From Microvelia longipes (taxonomy: Eukaryota; Arthropoda; Insecta; Hemiptera; Veliidae): a stretch of DNA of 64,000 bases. The translations under genes and the position numbers were made by a program. Location of the stretch: NCBI GenBank assembly GCA_018340805.1, contig JACMZG010001914.1, positions 12,850,110 to 12,914,109 of the forward strand. Direction: 5' to 3'. A model generated the notes under the pieces. The model did not search any database and was not told the DNA's origin. It worked only from the letters and a program-made list of their open reading frames with translations. Below, in pieces: positions 33,361 to 45,727 of the stretch. The stretch's first letter is position 1. Each line of letters opens with the position of its first letter.

Positions 33361-33867
33361 TCAAACATTATTAGGCTAATAAATGTTGGCCTAAGTTTGG
33401 TGCCGCAGGAGGCACCATACTTGACAAAAATCATTCCCCCCTTCCTACTCATTTTATGCGACCTATCTCAAAAGCGTTAATATTAAAAATTTCTAACAAA
33501 CGCACAGTAAACTATTAAATTTATTAAAAAATTGCTACTTTTTATTTTTTAACGATTTATATACTTCGATAAAAATGTATATCTTGTCCCTTGCATGGAA
33601 TGAATAGTATAGTCTAGTCTCTAGCAATGCGCAACTAGGCGGAGGCACAAAATACATAACCTCTATGAATTAAAGAGTGTGAATTATAGGCGTAGTTAAA
33701 TATGAGATCAATAACAACAGGTGATACTTTTATCTGTAAAATTATCACCTGTGACGATTAAATTTAATTATGCTATTTCCCAATTCTTGGAAAAAGCTTT
33801 TAGTTAGAGTGGCGTTTAGACTAAGTAAGCGTCATTTTCTGATGAAAATTCGTCAACGCTTTTTACT

Positions 33868-34145
33868 TTTCCTTATCGTGGGTATAAAGGAAAAGCAATG
33901 TGTTTCCATATGAAACTCGAAACCGAGCCTTTTAAGTGTTTTTCCTCCTTGATATCTCTACTGTATATGTGTACGTCTATACTACAATACTACATACTAA
34001 ACAGTATGTGTATGTCTGTTATCATAGACATAAGTGTGTTTATGCTATAAAGTTGAAACTGGTACGAAAATTAACCGCTAAGTATGATTATGCTCTCCGA
34101 AAAGTAATTTTCGAATTTTTTACCAAAATTCGCGGCGAATGATAG
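33868..34145 (+). mobile_element. 5S-R repeat, left part
   Basis: CTTTTCCTTATCGTGGGTATAAAGG and GAAACTCGAAACCGAGCC, then TGTCTGTTATCATAGACATAAGTG and TTTATGCTATAAAGTTGAAACT, in the same order as at 43085 and 9575. Truncated before the 5S segment. Confidence 0.6.
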
Positions 34146-34319
34146 TTCCCAACAATATAGTATATAGTACGTATATGGTATAATACAATACAATGGTAAA
34201 ATATTGTAGAATAATATAATGGTGATATAATGAATAATACAATAAAATAAGGTTTAACATAATAAAATATAATCAAATGTATTAAAAAGTATGTATCATA
34301 CTTTTTTTAATACATTTCA

Positions 34320-34512
34320 AAACGTCTAATCAGGACTCTTTATAACCTCGATGAACCACCATGATTGTGTTAAGGTTATAATTAAAACTAGTTTTTTTTC
34401 TTTCATTTTATTAAACGTTCTATTATATAAGTTACGATAAGTGTGTACTATTTATTTGATATATTAATAATCGAATGTGTTCAGGTCACTTTTTCGATGT
34501 TTCAAAATTTAA
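34320..34512 (+). mobile_element. Diverged MITE-A fragment
   Basis: CTCTTTATAACCTCGATGAACC, GTTAAGGTTATAATTAAAACT and GGTCACTTTTTCGATGTTTCAAA follow the MITE-A order. Both termini are missing. Confidence 0.6.
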
Positions 34513-34560
34513 ACAATGGCCCTGTCTCAGGGCCTTAGATATTAGGGCTGCAGGGACTGA

Positions 34561-34905
34561 GTATATGAGTAAATATACTACGAATGTAATACTACTATAT
34601 TCGTACTATTTATGAATGTAAATTACTATAATCCTATGTGTTTATGAATGTAATACTACTGTTATTTCTAGTACTACTATTATTCGTACTGTGTTTATAC
34701 TAATTTAATACTAATATAATGTACTATATATGTACTATACTATATTATTCGTACTCGTGTTTATGAATGTAATACTACTATTATTCGTATGATGTTTATG
34801 AATGTAATACAAATATTATTTCTACTACTACTATTATTCGTATTGTGTGTTTGAATGTAATACTACTATTACTACTAATATTATTCGTAGTGTATGTATG
34901 AATGT
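34561..34905. repeat. Imperfect minisatellite
   Basis: Six to eight units of roughly 40-55 bp of the form TACTACTATTATTCGTA then TGTTTATGAATGTAA, with variable numbers of TACTA triplet-like blocks. No coding. Confidence 0.85.
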
Positions 34906-35855
34906 TTTTTATTTACTATTAAACTTTTTTTACTTAGTATTTAATAACAGAAATACTCTTTAAGGAATTAAAAAAATAACATCTTTTAAACCTCAACTCA
35001 TACAGGTATAATTAAATCTAATGTAGATGTTCTAAAAGAGGCGCCGCACAACACCGAGGTGGTTTTTTATAGACGCGGAATCTCTTCTTAGAATCCCTAA
35101 CTTCTTTAGGAACGCGTGATTAAGTTTCTTCGACTTAATGTTCTCGAAGTAGAGTCAGTTAACAAGTCCTGGGGACTTCCAAACAAGGCATGGAACACAG
35201 GAAAAGACACAGCGTGTGTGGCTGAGTCTTAGTTCATGCTTGATAGATTTCATATAATGCGCATTTATTTTGCGCTTTAGCCTTGACATTGACCTAGATA
35301 CTTTACTAATTATCACTCCCTAATCTTGTTAAAGTATAATTATAAATAATTACTTTATTTGTTAAAAAAGGTGTTTAAAAAGTGCGAACATAAGTATTCA
35401 GATTTAATTATTTAAAATAAATTCTTGATTAAAGCAAAATAATTACTATCCTTTGTATATTAAATCCAAGAATCTCTTTCGTATGTTAAATATAATGTTA
35501 ATAAACTACGTAGGATGGTGACCGTATCAATCTAGATGGTACATCCGTCGTTTTGCTTCCACTGCGGGAGACATCTTCAATGATATATCATGGATCATCA
35601 ATGGTGTTTACATTCATACATCCCATAAGATGTCTTCTACAGGGGAACGAAACATCAGATACATCGTCTAGATTAGTTTACTGCCGGAAGACCTCACCCT
35701 TCATGTATAAAATTATTTAATACAATAATTGTTAAATTAATACTGCGGTTTCTATGGCTCTAGGACCATAGAAACCGCGTGCTGTGATGAACCCATATGC
35801 CATGGAAACCATGTGCTCACAGTTGCGTGCTGTGATGACATTATGACAAATTGGG
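34906..35855. other. Unique-looking region without a recognised gene
   Basis: Two local inverted repeats are visible: 35540-35700 (CATCTAGA... / TCTAGAT, ACATCCGTCG / GATGTATC, loosely paired) and 35747-35780 (GCGGTTTCTATGGTC / GACCATAGAAACCGCG, a 15-bp hairpin). No gene. Confidence 0.5.
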
Positions 35856-35859
35856 TTCG

Positions 35860-36140
35860 AAATACCTCGGAACTTATCCTCACCACATCAAATCCTCTAC
35901 GCTCATCCTCACTGCTTTGAACTCGCTTCGCTCGTCCTCAGAATATACAAATCACTAATCTCGACTCACTTCTCTTGGCCTAAGACAGTAAATGCATTCC
36001 TTTTTATTCCCAGCAGTCACCCATCCAGGCACTGATCCGCTCGATGCTGCTTAACTTTAATGATTCAACAAAAACCGTAGATATACTTGTCATATCGAAA
36101 TGAAATTGCCAAGCTTATTAATTACATAATGGGATATATT
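35860..36140 (-). mobile_element. 5S-R repeat, antisense, truncated
   Basis: The outer end TTGGGTTCGAAATACCTCGGA, two CGCTC(A/G)TCCTCA modules, the 5S-like complement at 36005-36064 (GTCACCCATCCAGGCACTGAT, GATGCTGCTTAACTTTAATGA) and then the GATATACTTGTC block. It stops at about 36140. Confidence 0.8.
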
Positions 36141-36175
36141 TTTACCAAATGTCAAATCACTTGGACGATTTTTTA

Positions 36176-36275
36176 CAAATTTTAGCGAATTTTTTCAAAG
36201 AAAAAATGAGCTTATGAGATTCGGATCATGGAGAGAGGAAAGTAGATTTTTTAAAAGGGGGGCATCTCTGATTAA

Positions 36276-36317
<42 letters not shown>

Positions 36318-36340
36318 ATATATATATATATAATATATTG
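36176..36340. repeat. AGCGAA-repeat leading into a (TA)n array
   Basis: TTTTAGCGAATTTTTTCAAAG and AAAAAATGAGCTTATGAGATT, then GGGGGGCATCTCTG and (TA)n at 36279-36340. The same non-TA sequence precedes the TA arrays at 37860 and 45415. Confidence 0.75.
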
Positions 36341-36908
36341 ATGTAGTACCCACGAAATGTTTGTTCCTCGACGTTTCTATAAGACACGATGACTCTAGGC
36401 ATGCATAAAAACATATTTTTAATACGTGTGACTGTAGTACACTTAGTTACTAGATTATCCTACGGTATTTTTATCAAAGTTGAAAATTGCTTAAGTTTCG
36501 AATTTTAAAGTAGCACGTGTTATTTTATCTTCCTTTACTTAGGTTTTTAATTTCAAGGCTTGCAAATCTCAGCATTTAATTAAAACTGATGTATCTGTCT
36601 GTCCGTTTAATACCACTGGTAGACGGACACTTCTATTTTATGTATGTACTTCATAATGACACTTATAGATTGATTTGATAGCTGGATCCTTTGGAACATT
36701 TCGTCTATTTCTAATATATTTATGATCAAAGAAGGTAAAATAAGGGTAACTGCGTAGATAAGTTATGCAGGTATTATAAATACCTACAATATAAAACCAG
36801 TAAAGGCAGTCAAGTTAGTGGCATTTCTGTGAACTTTAATTAATTCTGTTAACTAAAATAAACTGAATAATGCAGGAACAAACGAACTAAGAATTTATAA
36901 ATTTATTT

Positions 36909-36923
36909 ATATATATAATATAT

Positions 36924-36971
<48 letters not shown>

Positions 36972-36998
36972 TATATATAATATATATATATATATATC
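36909..36998. repeat. (TA)n array
   Basis: TA dinucleotides broken by TATAATATA phases. No AGCGAA block precedes this one. Confidence 0.95.
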
Positions 36999-37757
36999 TG
37001 TTTTCCCAAAAAACGCCTAAATTATCGCAAAATTCCTTAATTCAACCAAAATGTATTTTTAACGAGCTCTTATTAGACCGGAGACTACACTTCGCGTAAC
37101 ACTGCCTTAAGGTTTTGAACTAGTGTCTTTGGAGGAAAATACAAAATATCTTAAAATCTATACACCTCAAAAAATTTTATTTTTTTGGTAAAGAATTGTA
37201 AATGCTACAAATTTATAGGTTTTAGCACTTCATTTGCATTTCGTGAAAACATGTTTTGCTGTGGGTTCAGCATAACCATATGCATCAATTTTTTCCACTT
37301 CATTCTGTAAATTAACACACAGACTTATTAAACAATGTCTGTCTGGAAAAATAAGAATAAATAGAAATATAATCCGAGACAAATTGATACGCGGAAAGTA
37401 AAAATAATATTTGAGAGCTTTCAGCTGTTTGCTATGACGTCATCCAATGGGAAGTTTCTATCTTCTGAGAATTTGTTTTTAAAATGATCTGTTTCCTAGC
37501 CAAGATTTTATTTTAAGAAAATTGTGGCTGGGAAGACGTCTGCATGTATTTTATGTTGGGGTACAACATACTCGACATGTTAAGGAACAACATAGACCGC
37601 GTTCAGTTTAACTTTTAAACCTGATCATAAATCAATCGTTTTTATCATTAAATGCTTTAGCGATATAATGGATTGGGATTAGAATAGAAGATATCAAGTA
37701 TGACTACATCACAACAAGCATCTTAAACAAACTTCCAATTGCAAATAAGATTATTGC

Positions 37758-37881
37758 TTTCAGCGAATTTTCAAAGAAAAAATGAGCTTATGAGATTGGG
37801 GTTATGGAGGGGGTAGGTAAATTTTTTGGTAGGGGCGCCTCCCTGAGGTTTAAAAAAAAATATAATATATATATAATATAT

Positions 37882-37942
<61 letters not shown>
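37758..37942. repeat. AGCGAA-repeat leading into a (TA)n array, second copy
   Basis: TTTCAGCGAATTTTCAAAGAA and AAAATGAGCTTATGAGATTGG, GGAGGGGGTAGG, GGGGCGCCTCCCTGAGG, then (TA)n from 37860. Confidence 0.75.
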
Positions 37943-37943
<1 letters not shown>

Positions 37944-39002
37944 CCAGTTATAAGTCGAACTGATGAAGTACAGCAAGAAGTCCCTATGCCTTCAACAGGA
38001 AGGCGCGGAGACTGTAAAGCGGCCCAACGCCGACGTCGCGGAGCAGCTAAGAGACCGAAGGCCTATTGTTTCATATTACATAAGATTGACCAAAATTATT
38101 ACATAATACAGCTTTATGTAGGTATCAATAATTATCAAAGGCCATCGGCATCTTGGCCCTATATCCGTTCGTCATACTAGTTTATGTAAGTGGTATACTG
38201 CCATGACATAAGCGAAATTTTAAACTGTATTAGTCAAAAAACATGGTTTGTTTACATTATGTTTTATATGTCAATCAATAAAATCGGGATTAATACTGAT
38301 AATTGAATGCAACATCGTACTTTTGCTAATCATGCATAGTAGCACACGTGTAAAATATTTCAGCCTGATCTGAACACTTTTAGAAGATTTGCGATTTTTG
38401 GAATGATTAGTGGGTCATTATTGTGGGACGTCACACAATTCTCATAAACAATAGGGTTTGGGAAATTAACTTGGTTAATTTTGTACAAAGTGTCATTTTG
38501 ATCTGAGACAGCGTTAGAAAGTTATCGTGTCCCATGGAAACGCTACAAAATAATATTTATCACATTTCTAAAAGTTTCATTTTAATAAATCTATATTAAA
38601 TGATTTTATTAAAATAAAAATACATTAGTAAATATATCTTATGAAAATGATGACATGACTAAACAAGAATTAAGTTTGAGGTCGCAATTTGCAATATATG
38701 CAAATAAGTTGTAAGTGCAATAGTTAGGTAATTTGAGAATTCTATAGATCTGTGTCAATCATGAAGTGAAAGATTTTGTAGCCTTCAATATTTTAAATTA
38801 TATTTAAGTAGAGCACATAAACTATAACATGCAATGTTCCTAACAGATTTATCATAAAAAGAATTTATCTACTCATTGAGATAATATTGTGTGGATATAC
38901 CCTACCTTAATACATTGGGAAGCTAAAGTAGTATGTTATGTTAAAAGATTGTGAAAAAAGTATTTTTTTAACTGTGGCTACTATATTTACTGTCAAGAGT
39001 CA
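37943..39002. other. Region without a recognised gene
   Basis: A 64-codon open stretch at 37986-38180 begins MPSTGRRGDCKAAQRRRRG, which looks promising but has no family resemblance I recognise and no flanking splice signals. The GC-rich first 80 bp may be repeat-derived. Confidence 0.4.
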
Positions 39003-39280
39003 CCCGTAATGAAGTGGTTAAGGTACGTGGCCAATACGAATGAATGGACTTTAAACTTCAGAGTTTATTTAGTCATGTGTTCAATCCTAGCACGGGCCTC
39101 TGGGATTTTTATGAGAGGGATGACAATTCTGCGTACCACGTCCTTCAGAAGGGACGTAAAGCCGGTGGTCTCGAGCCTGTGCGTTATCAGGTACTCGTTA
39201 AAGATCCCTTAGCCTAAATGAAACTGGGTATAGGCAAAATTTAGGACCCTCATAGTAGATTCACTATAATACTATAGTGT
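39003..39280 (+). mobile_element. tRNA-derived SINE, second family
   Basis: The head AGTGGTTAAGGTACGTGGCC (A-box-like TGGTTAAGGTACG) and TGTTCAATCCTAGC (B-box-like) lie about 65 bp apart. The body has GGACGTAAAGCCGGTGGTCTCG and GGTACTCGTTAAAGATCCC, a body type common in invertebrate tRNA-SINEs. No target duplication identified. Confidence 0.65.
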
Positions 39281-40094
39281 GTCTTGCCTTGTAGTTTAAA
39301 GTGTATGGAGGTTTAGTTTAACAGCGAGGGCACGTGTTGTTCCTAGTTTTCACTAGACTATAAGAGTCAGTGAAAATATGTATGATAGCTTGAAAAAAGT
39401 ATGAGAGGAACCATAGATATCCACGGCTCTTCTGTCTAGATTAGATGAAATATACCTACACTTGAAATTAAAAGGAGTAGAACACTATCTTGCACTATCT
39501 TGAGCTGGCAAAAAGAGCCTAACAACGTGGCCTACTTGTCTGGTAGTTACTATCACTCCCCCCACATTACTACTACTACTACCACTAATATTTACTGTCA
39601 AGCAAAGCGAGAGAGTGAAAGGATCTGGTAAAAAAAACATTTCCAGTCGTCGTGTAACATATGCTATTTTTGTCGGGCGTAGCAATTGTAAACAACTATT
39701 TAGAAGAAAAACAGTATAATGCCGGTGCATTTCTTTCGATCGCCTCGTTGGCCAAAAGATTCGAAAAAATGAACGGAGGAAATGTTATTCTAGCTGGAGG
39801 CAATAAGCACCTAGTATTTGCAGGTAAAGGGAATGACTAGCAGACATTATAAGCATAATAATGAAAATAATCTTATTTGATTTAATAATTAGCATGCCCT
39901 TCACTTGCATCAAAAACAAGCACATATAAATTACCATAGAATTTACACTCCTTTTAAATAGAATATGCATAAGATAAATTATAATAATTATTACCTAACA
40001 TATCATTAAACACATCTAGCTGTAGAACAAGTCTATAACTATAAATATATACCGTATGTAACTAATCTAATAATTTTAATTTAGTTAATTTTAG

Positions 40095-40300
40095 CGAATT
40101 CCCTTTAGAAACAAATCGTTAATGAAGTGGGTGTCAAGTCTCACTTTATGTTTCTTAAGGCGCTGGAACGAATAAAACCGATCTAAGTCTGAGTAACCTA
40201 AAAACCATGGTAAATAACCGACTTATTTTTTGTTAGTTTTTTGGGGCTATGAGTTCAATAAAGCCGGTTCGGAGTTATTAGGTTTACTTTAAGTACTTAA
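40095..40300 (+). repeat. About 140-bp dispersed satellite-like unit
   Basis: AAGGCGCTGGAACGAATAAAACCG and TAACCTAAAAACCATGGTAAATA, then a second partial unit GGGGCTATGAGTTCAATAAAGCC. It corresponds to the units at 20740-21130 and 25980-26340 but is more decayed. Confidence 0.55.
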
Positions 40301-40572
40301 AAATCGTGGTACTTAAAAAAAATTATTGTTTCTTTGCACTGTAAATGTTTATAACTACAGAATGATTCTTGTTTAAAAGTCCGCACTTTTCGGGCAAATT
40401 TCCCGCAAGAATTTGAGCTTTTAAGTTTAAAAATTTCAAAAATCTATTTCTTGCTTTCGGCTATTTTAAGTTTCCGGTTTAAATTTCATAACCTGGTTTT
40501 CAAAGAAAATGCGCTTCGCTAACATACATAAACAATCAACGAAAATTTAACTTCAAATTTATGCGCCAAATA

Positions 40573-40858
40573 GACCAAGAGCCCAGGGGTGTTTTGTTAA
40601 TAAAAAGTGTAATGGCTGGAACCGGTCTCAATTTTTCGTAAATACCTTCCTGAACAAGGATCTGCAATTCTGCTGACTCGTATCGGATGGGTGTCCCAGG
40701 CAGAACGCACTTTAGGGGTCAAAGGTTCTGCCTGGGACACCCATCCGATACGAGTCGGCAGAATTGCAGATCCTTGTTCAGGAAGGTATTTACGAAAAAT
40801 TGAGACCGGTTCCAGCCATTACACTTTATATTAACAAAACACCCCTGGGCTCTTGGTC
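40573..40858. mobile_element. TA-flanked near-perfect foldback, 286 bp
   Basis: Bounded by TA on each side (40571-40572, 40859-40860). Ends are GACCAAGAGCCCAGGGGTGT and its inverse. Arms of about 130 bp are almost identical inverted copies, with only a short loop (ACTTTAGGGGTCAAA, about 40708-40722). TA duplication is typical of Tc1/mariner-type targets, but the superfamily is inferred. Very high arm identity suggests recent formation or gene conversion. An open frame crossing it (40764-40997) is incidental. Confidence 0.92.
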
Positions 40859-41000
40859 TATGATGTTTTCAAGTATTAAAAATTGCTCAAATGAAACTTG
40901 CGTATTTACATTGAAAAATTCCAGAAAAATTGAGCAACAAGTGACTACTTGTTTTGATATATGTTTCATACTGAGACCATTAACATTACTATGTTAATGG

Positions 41001-41369
41001 CAGAGTTGTTATTTTACACGCAAAAAAATATTTTTTACATACATGGCGTAAAAAATTATTTTTTACGCGTAAAAAATGTAAATAATGTAAAAAAATCGAT
41101 TGGACATGCGCAATAAGATTATTTTTCATTTTATGTAGTTTAAATTGAAATGAAATTATTGAATATAATTATAAACAAATAAATGAAACTTATTGTTGTT
41201 GCTCTAATTGCTTAACAACTTTAGTTATTTTGTAACATATATCAAATAAGGAATTTTAAATTTTTCAACATTTCATAATTTGGTTGCCTTACCCTTACCA
41301 TTTACCATAAATTTTTTACGTGTAAAAAATCGTGTAAAATACGCCATGTAAAAAATTCCTACAACTCTG
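41001..41369. mobile_element. hAT-like MITE, 369 bp
   Basis: Exact 8-bp duplication GTTAATGG at 40993-41000 and 41370-41377. Ends CAGAGTTGTTATTTTACACG and ...ACAACTCTG are inverted repeats. Inside each end are repeated ATTTTTTACGCGTAAAAAA-type palindromic words (CATGGCGTAAAA / TACGCCATG). No coding. Target size and CAG-start ends fit hAT. Confidence 0.92.
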
Positions 41370-41866
41370 GTTAATGGTTAGACTATAACAAGTAAATCGA
41401 TATCATTAACAAGAAATAGATATTTAAACGAATTTCCTTCAGAAAGCAAACATTCTGAGGAAATTCGTCGCGCTTGCAAACCTCCACCCCAAAATTTTAA
41501 ATAAAAAAGTGTATAATAAAACATAATAATTATGTTATATTATTATAATATAATATATTATTATATTAATTAATTATTTGTTATAGTTATAATTAATTAT
41601 AATTATTAAATAATTTAATAATTAATAATAATACACTATTAGAATATTTATAAATATATAATAAAATATACATTTAATAATATATTACCTTTAATTAGAT
41701 ATTTTACAGGTAATATATTACAATTGCAATACTGCAATTAAAAAATTGTAACTATATAGGATCAGTAGTCATGTTTTTATTTAAATAAATTAAATTAAAT
41801 GATTTTTTTAACTATATTTAAATATTGAATGATGTAGGATGTAGATTAATTTTGACGCCAGACTAA

Positions 41867-42791
41867 AGGCCCGTCTACAATCTTAAGTTAAGTTAGGAAG
41901 AATCGAAGAAGTGAAGAATTCCTCAGGAAGAATCGAAGAAGTGAAGAATTTTTCACTTAGAACAAACTATTTTTGAAATTCCCGCTCTTTAGACTTAAGA
42001 GATCCGTAAACACGTCTACAACCTCTGAGTTGTTAAGTCAAGTTTTAAAGTTACAATTACACATATAGCTGTATTTAGACTACTTTTCTTTCTACCGTCT
42101 ACACACATTTTATTTATTTACTTATTGTAACAACGAGCAGAGCTCAATAACAATTTCAATACAATTTAAATAAACATAAACTACTAATAAACTACTTTCT
42201 TTCTACCGTCAACACACATTTTATTTATTTATTTATGGTAACAACGAGCAGAGCTCAATAACAATTTTAATTCAATTTAAGTAACCATTGCTTTTTCAAT
42301 GATCTTTCCTTCCATTTTTTAAAGACTTTTTGCAAATATTTTTTTAATTTACTTCTAAAATCGACCGTGTTTTATTTATTTTAATTAATAAATAAAATCA
42401 AAATGGATGAGGTAATTGTTGGGAGCGTTAATTTCCTTATCTCTAGTATGTCTACAAACGTAGGAACCTCATCCATTTCAAAAACTATATAATTCAAAAA
42501 TAAAAAGAAAAATGTATATTATATAAAAAAATATTCAAACAAACAAAACAATCACATATTCAAACAACAACAATCAAAACAATCACATCACATCGTTTAT
42601 AAAATATTGTAATCATTCAAAAACAGATAACGTAGTACATTCTTCTTTAAGTAACTTATAAAAAACCATTCTTATGGTTTTCTTAAGTCAAAAGAGCGGG
42701 AAAAAGAATTATTTAAGAAGAAAAAGAGATTTTGAAAAATTCTTCACTTCTTCAATTCTTCCTAACTTAACTTAAGATTGTAGACGGGCCT
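41867..42791. mobile_element. Harbinger-like non-autonomous element, 925 bp
   Basis: TAA duplicated at 41864-41866 and 42792-42794. Inverted ends AGGCCCGTCTACAATCTTAAG / CTTAAGATTGTAGACGGGCCT extend about 50 bp (GTTAGGAAGAA...GAAGTGAAGAATT). A 3-bp TWA target and G/C-rich ends fit the PIF/Harbinger superfamily. The left arm has a duplicated GGAAGAATCGAAGAAGTGAA. Inside, a segment of about 110 bp containing CTTTCTACCGTC and AACAACGAGCAGAGCTCAATA is tandemly repeated (42085-42190 and 42195-42290). No transposase. Confidence 0.85.
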
Positions 42792-43084
42792 TAAGTAACG
42801 ATGTATAGCTTCGGGTTGATTTTGACCCCGAAATATTAAGTAAATATAAAGTGATTCATATATTGTTTAAATTCGGTCAAGGAAATCAAGTTTAATATGC
42901 ATAATGAACTGTTACAACCAACCTGATCAATAAAATTTAATGGGTTCGGTAACATAATTAAACGATAGACTGACTTTTGTTAAGATTTGTCTTAATAATT
43001 ATTTTCACTTCCTTATATTGTTGGTTTTAAGTTTAGAAAAGTCAATTTAGAGAATATATATTTTAGGGGAAAGAAAAATTCATT

Positions 43085-43640
43085 TTATTACTTCTCCTTA
43101 TTTATACGGTAGGTATGTAGGAAAAGTATTGTGTTTGCAAAAAAAATCAAAAACCGGGATGAAACCGGAATTATCCGCTTTAGGCGTTTTAAGGCATTTT
43201 GAGTGGTTTTCTCTAAGTCGTACGCCTGGGAGTGTGTGTGTCTGTTGTCATCGTAGCCCTTAGTGTATTTATGCTAGGGAGTTAAATCTTTGTATAAAAA
43301 TCAGTCTACTGCTGTAGTTGTACTATTCGGAAAATATTTTTTATGACGTCATTAACCAGCGAAAATGACTAAGTGAAAATTTCGAAAAACCATAAAACGC
43401 GGAAGAATTATGCGAACCAATTGAAATGTAGCACGCATGTAGCCATGAATATGACTAACATATGTGCCAAGTTTCATCTTATTATTAGCATTTGTTAAAT
43501 TTTTACCGAATGGCTTGTGTATGATTTAAAAAAAATTGTACAAAATTAGACAATGATTGAGTTTTAAATTTGGCACAATTGTATACCTTTACTTAATAAA
43601 TAAGTACACTAAGTTAAGATATACTGTCCTCTAAACTGTA
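43085..43640 (+). mobile_element. 5S-R repeat, long left part
   Basis: CTTATTTATACGGTAGGTATG, ACCGGGATGAAACCGGAATTA, TGTCTGTTGTCATCGTAGCCC, TATGACGTCATTAACC and AAATTTGGCACAATTGTATAC in that order. It is cut off at AAGTTAAGATATACTGTCC, before the 5S-like segment. An imperfect CRE-like TGACGTCA is part of the repeat. Confidence 0.75.
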
Positions 43641-45310
43641 TTTGTAGGCGGGTGTTTAAAAGAAACATTCGTCTTAGTTTGCGAAATAAGTTTCACTAAT
43701 AGCAGGAAACGCACCGAACACGCAATTGCGTATAAATAGTGTAATTTACAAGCACAAGTGATGCACATTATAATAATAATCATTGCGTGTGCTTCTTACT
43801 TTTTAACCTCATTCTAATGATATCTCTCGCACAATTATATTGTGTCAACAATCCATGTTTTGCAAAACTCGGTAGTATCAAATGATCTAATGATATCTTT
43901 CTTTCAACTAGAGATATACTCGTCATTTGATAAAGTAATAGCAACAAGTTGTAAAAATTGTGTTTACAATCCATCCTCTCCATGTGTTTACAAGTTAGGC
44001 TTTAAAAAGATACAATTCACTAAAATGCAAATAAACCTAAAATAGTTTGCGTACTGCTCAATAATCTAATTTATTTGATGACGCTTAAACTTTAAAGATG
44101 AATTGTATACATTTTAAGGTAAATGACCACTATCTAGCGCGTAGTAAGGAAGAGTAATGAATTATGAACGAAAATTTAGATAAAAAACTAAAAACAGGGC
44201 TAACAAATAACATTTTACCCGCCAACAGTTCGTCAATTGTTTTGTTAATTATGTTTCCAAAATACTTCATACTTATATACTTTTACAACATTTAAATCTA
44301 ATTATACTATTAGATTACTAATTATACTACTATTAATACAGTATTTGTAATACAGTTTTTCTATAAAAATGTTTGCTCAAGAAATGATGAAATAGTTCAA
44401 ATAAGCATTTAAAGAAGAGGAGACAGGGAATGGGTGAGAGAGTGGGGTAAAAACGGAACGGTCTAAAGGTTGGGTCGTTTAAGATACAGATGGAAGTTTT
44501 AGTTAGAAATATCGTAAGGTCAACAGTTGCTTACCGTTCAATAGAACGTAAAGAAAATTGAAAAAAAAACCAATTCCGTGATCCAGGTAATACAATGCCT
44601 AAGGAACGTGATGACTACAGCTGTCAGTATCATCTTGTTGACTGTATAGAATAAACTCTTATGAGTGTTGCTCTAGTGAATATTGTACTACACGGCGGTA
44701 TTCATACGTCTGACGTCACACAAGTAGTCGAGACCTTTTTCCCGCCAAAAGAACATGTTTATTAAAATGGCACTAAAGTAATTTTTTAATTGAAATTGAA
44801 ATGAGTTCGGTTTTGATATGGACCAATCTAGTTTGGTAAATTAAACATTAATCGGTTACTTTAATCTAATAATAACTCTCTCTTGACTCTACTGCAGGGT
44901 AAATGCAGATGAAATTTTATTACCCTAGAAAGTAAAGAAGATAAGTACTAAGAAAAAGTTTATGATAGTTGCAACACCCACAAAAGAAGGTAATGAGCAC
45001 ATATAACCTTAGTGATAAAAGTTTATGTACCTAAAACAGAGATAAAACCTCTCCTTACTAAATTAATCAATAAAACGAAGAACAATATTTACATGGAGAG
45101 GTTATTGTATAGGTCTTATTCAAGTCTTCACGGAGGCTTTTATACAAATTGAATACTTGGCCCTATTATTAGATTTTCCTCTCAATTTTACAGTTATTTT
45201 TTTTTCTTGCCACATTTAGTTATTTAACCGTCTCATTAGATATTATTCACAACTGATTTTGAAAATATTTTAATATTTTCAGAGGAAATTAAATTTATTT
45301 TTTCTGCATG
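43641..45310. other. Region without a recognised gene
   Basis: Two overlapping opposite-strand open stretches (43780-44045) show no family resemblance. Remaining sequence is AT-rich with no TIRs seen. Confidence 0.5.
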
Positions 45311-45317
45311 TCAATCG

Positions 45318-45408
45318 TTTTAGCAAATTTTGAGCTTATTAGATTGGAGTCATGAAGGAAATGGGAAAGTAGTTTTTAAAAGAGGAACTCATACGCACAC
45401 ACCACATA

Positions 45409-45479
<71 letters not shown>
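45318..45479. repeat. AGCGAA-repeat leading into a (TA)n array, third copy
   Basis: TTTTAGCAAATTTTGAGCTTA, TTAGATTGGAGTCATGAAGGA, AAAAGAGGAACTCATACG, then (TA)n at 45415-45479. It is less complete than 36176 and 37758 (the CAAAGAAAAAA block is missing). Confidence 0.7.
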
Positions 45480-45480
<1 letters not shown>

Positions 45481-45727
45481 GATGATATGAGATTAGGTTG
45501 AACGTAAAGAGGGGAGAGATTAATTTGAAAGGATAGGATTCATATAAATTCATATATGTATCTATTGTCTCATCATAACTTTCGAAATTATTCTTAATAC
45601 AAAAATCAATTCTATAAAAGTACAAAGGTCTGTAGTATGAAATTAAACCCTCTTTATGGTTTATAAGTAAACTGGACAATTTTGTGCTATCTTGTTACCT
45701 TTTGTTTCTATTGTATTTTTATTAGAT

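Noticed and set aside
37986..38180. 64-codon frame starting MPSTGRRGDCKAAQRRRRG
   Set aside because: No recognisable domain, no splice sites or polyadenylation context; could be chance in a locally GC-rich stretch.
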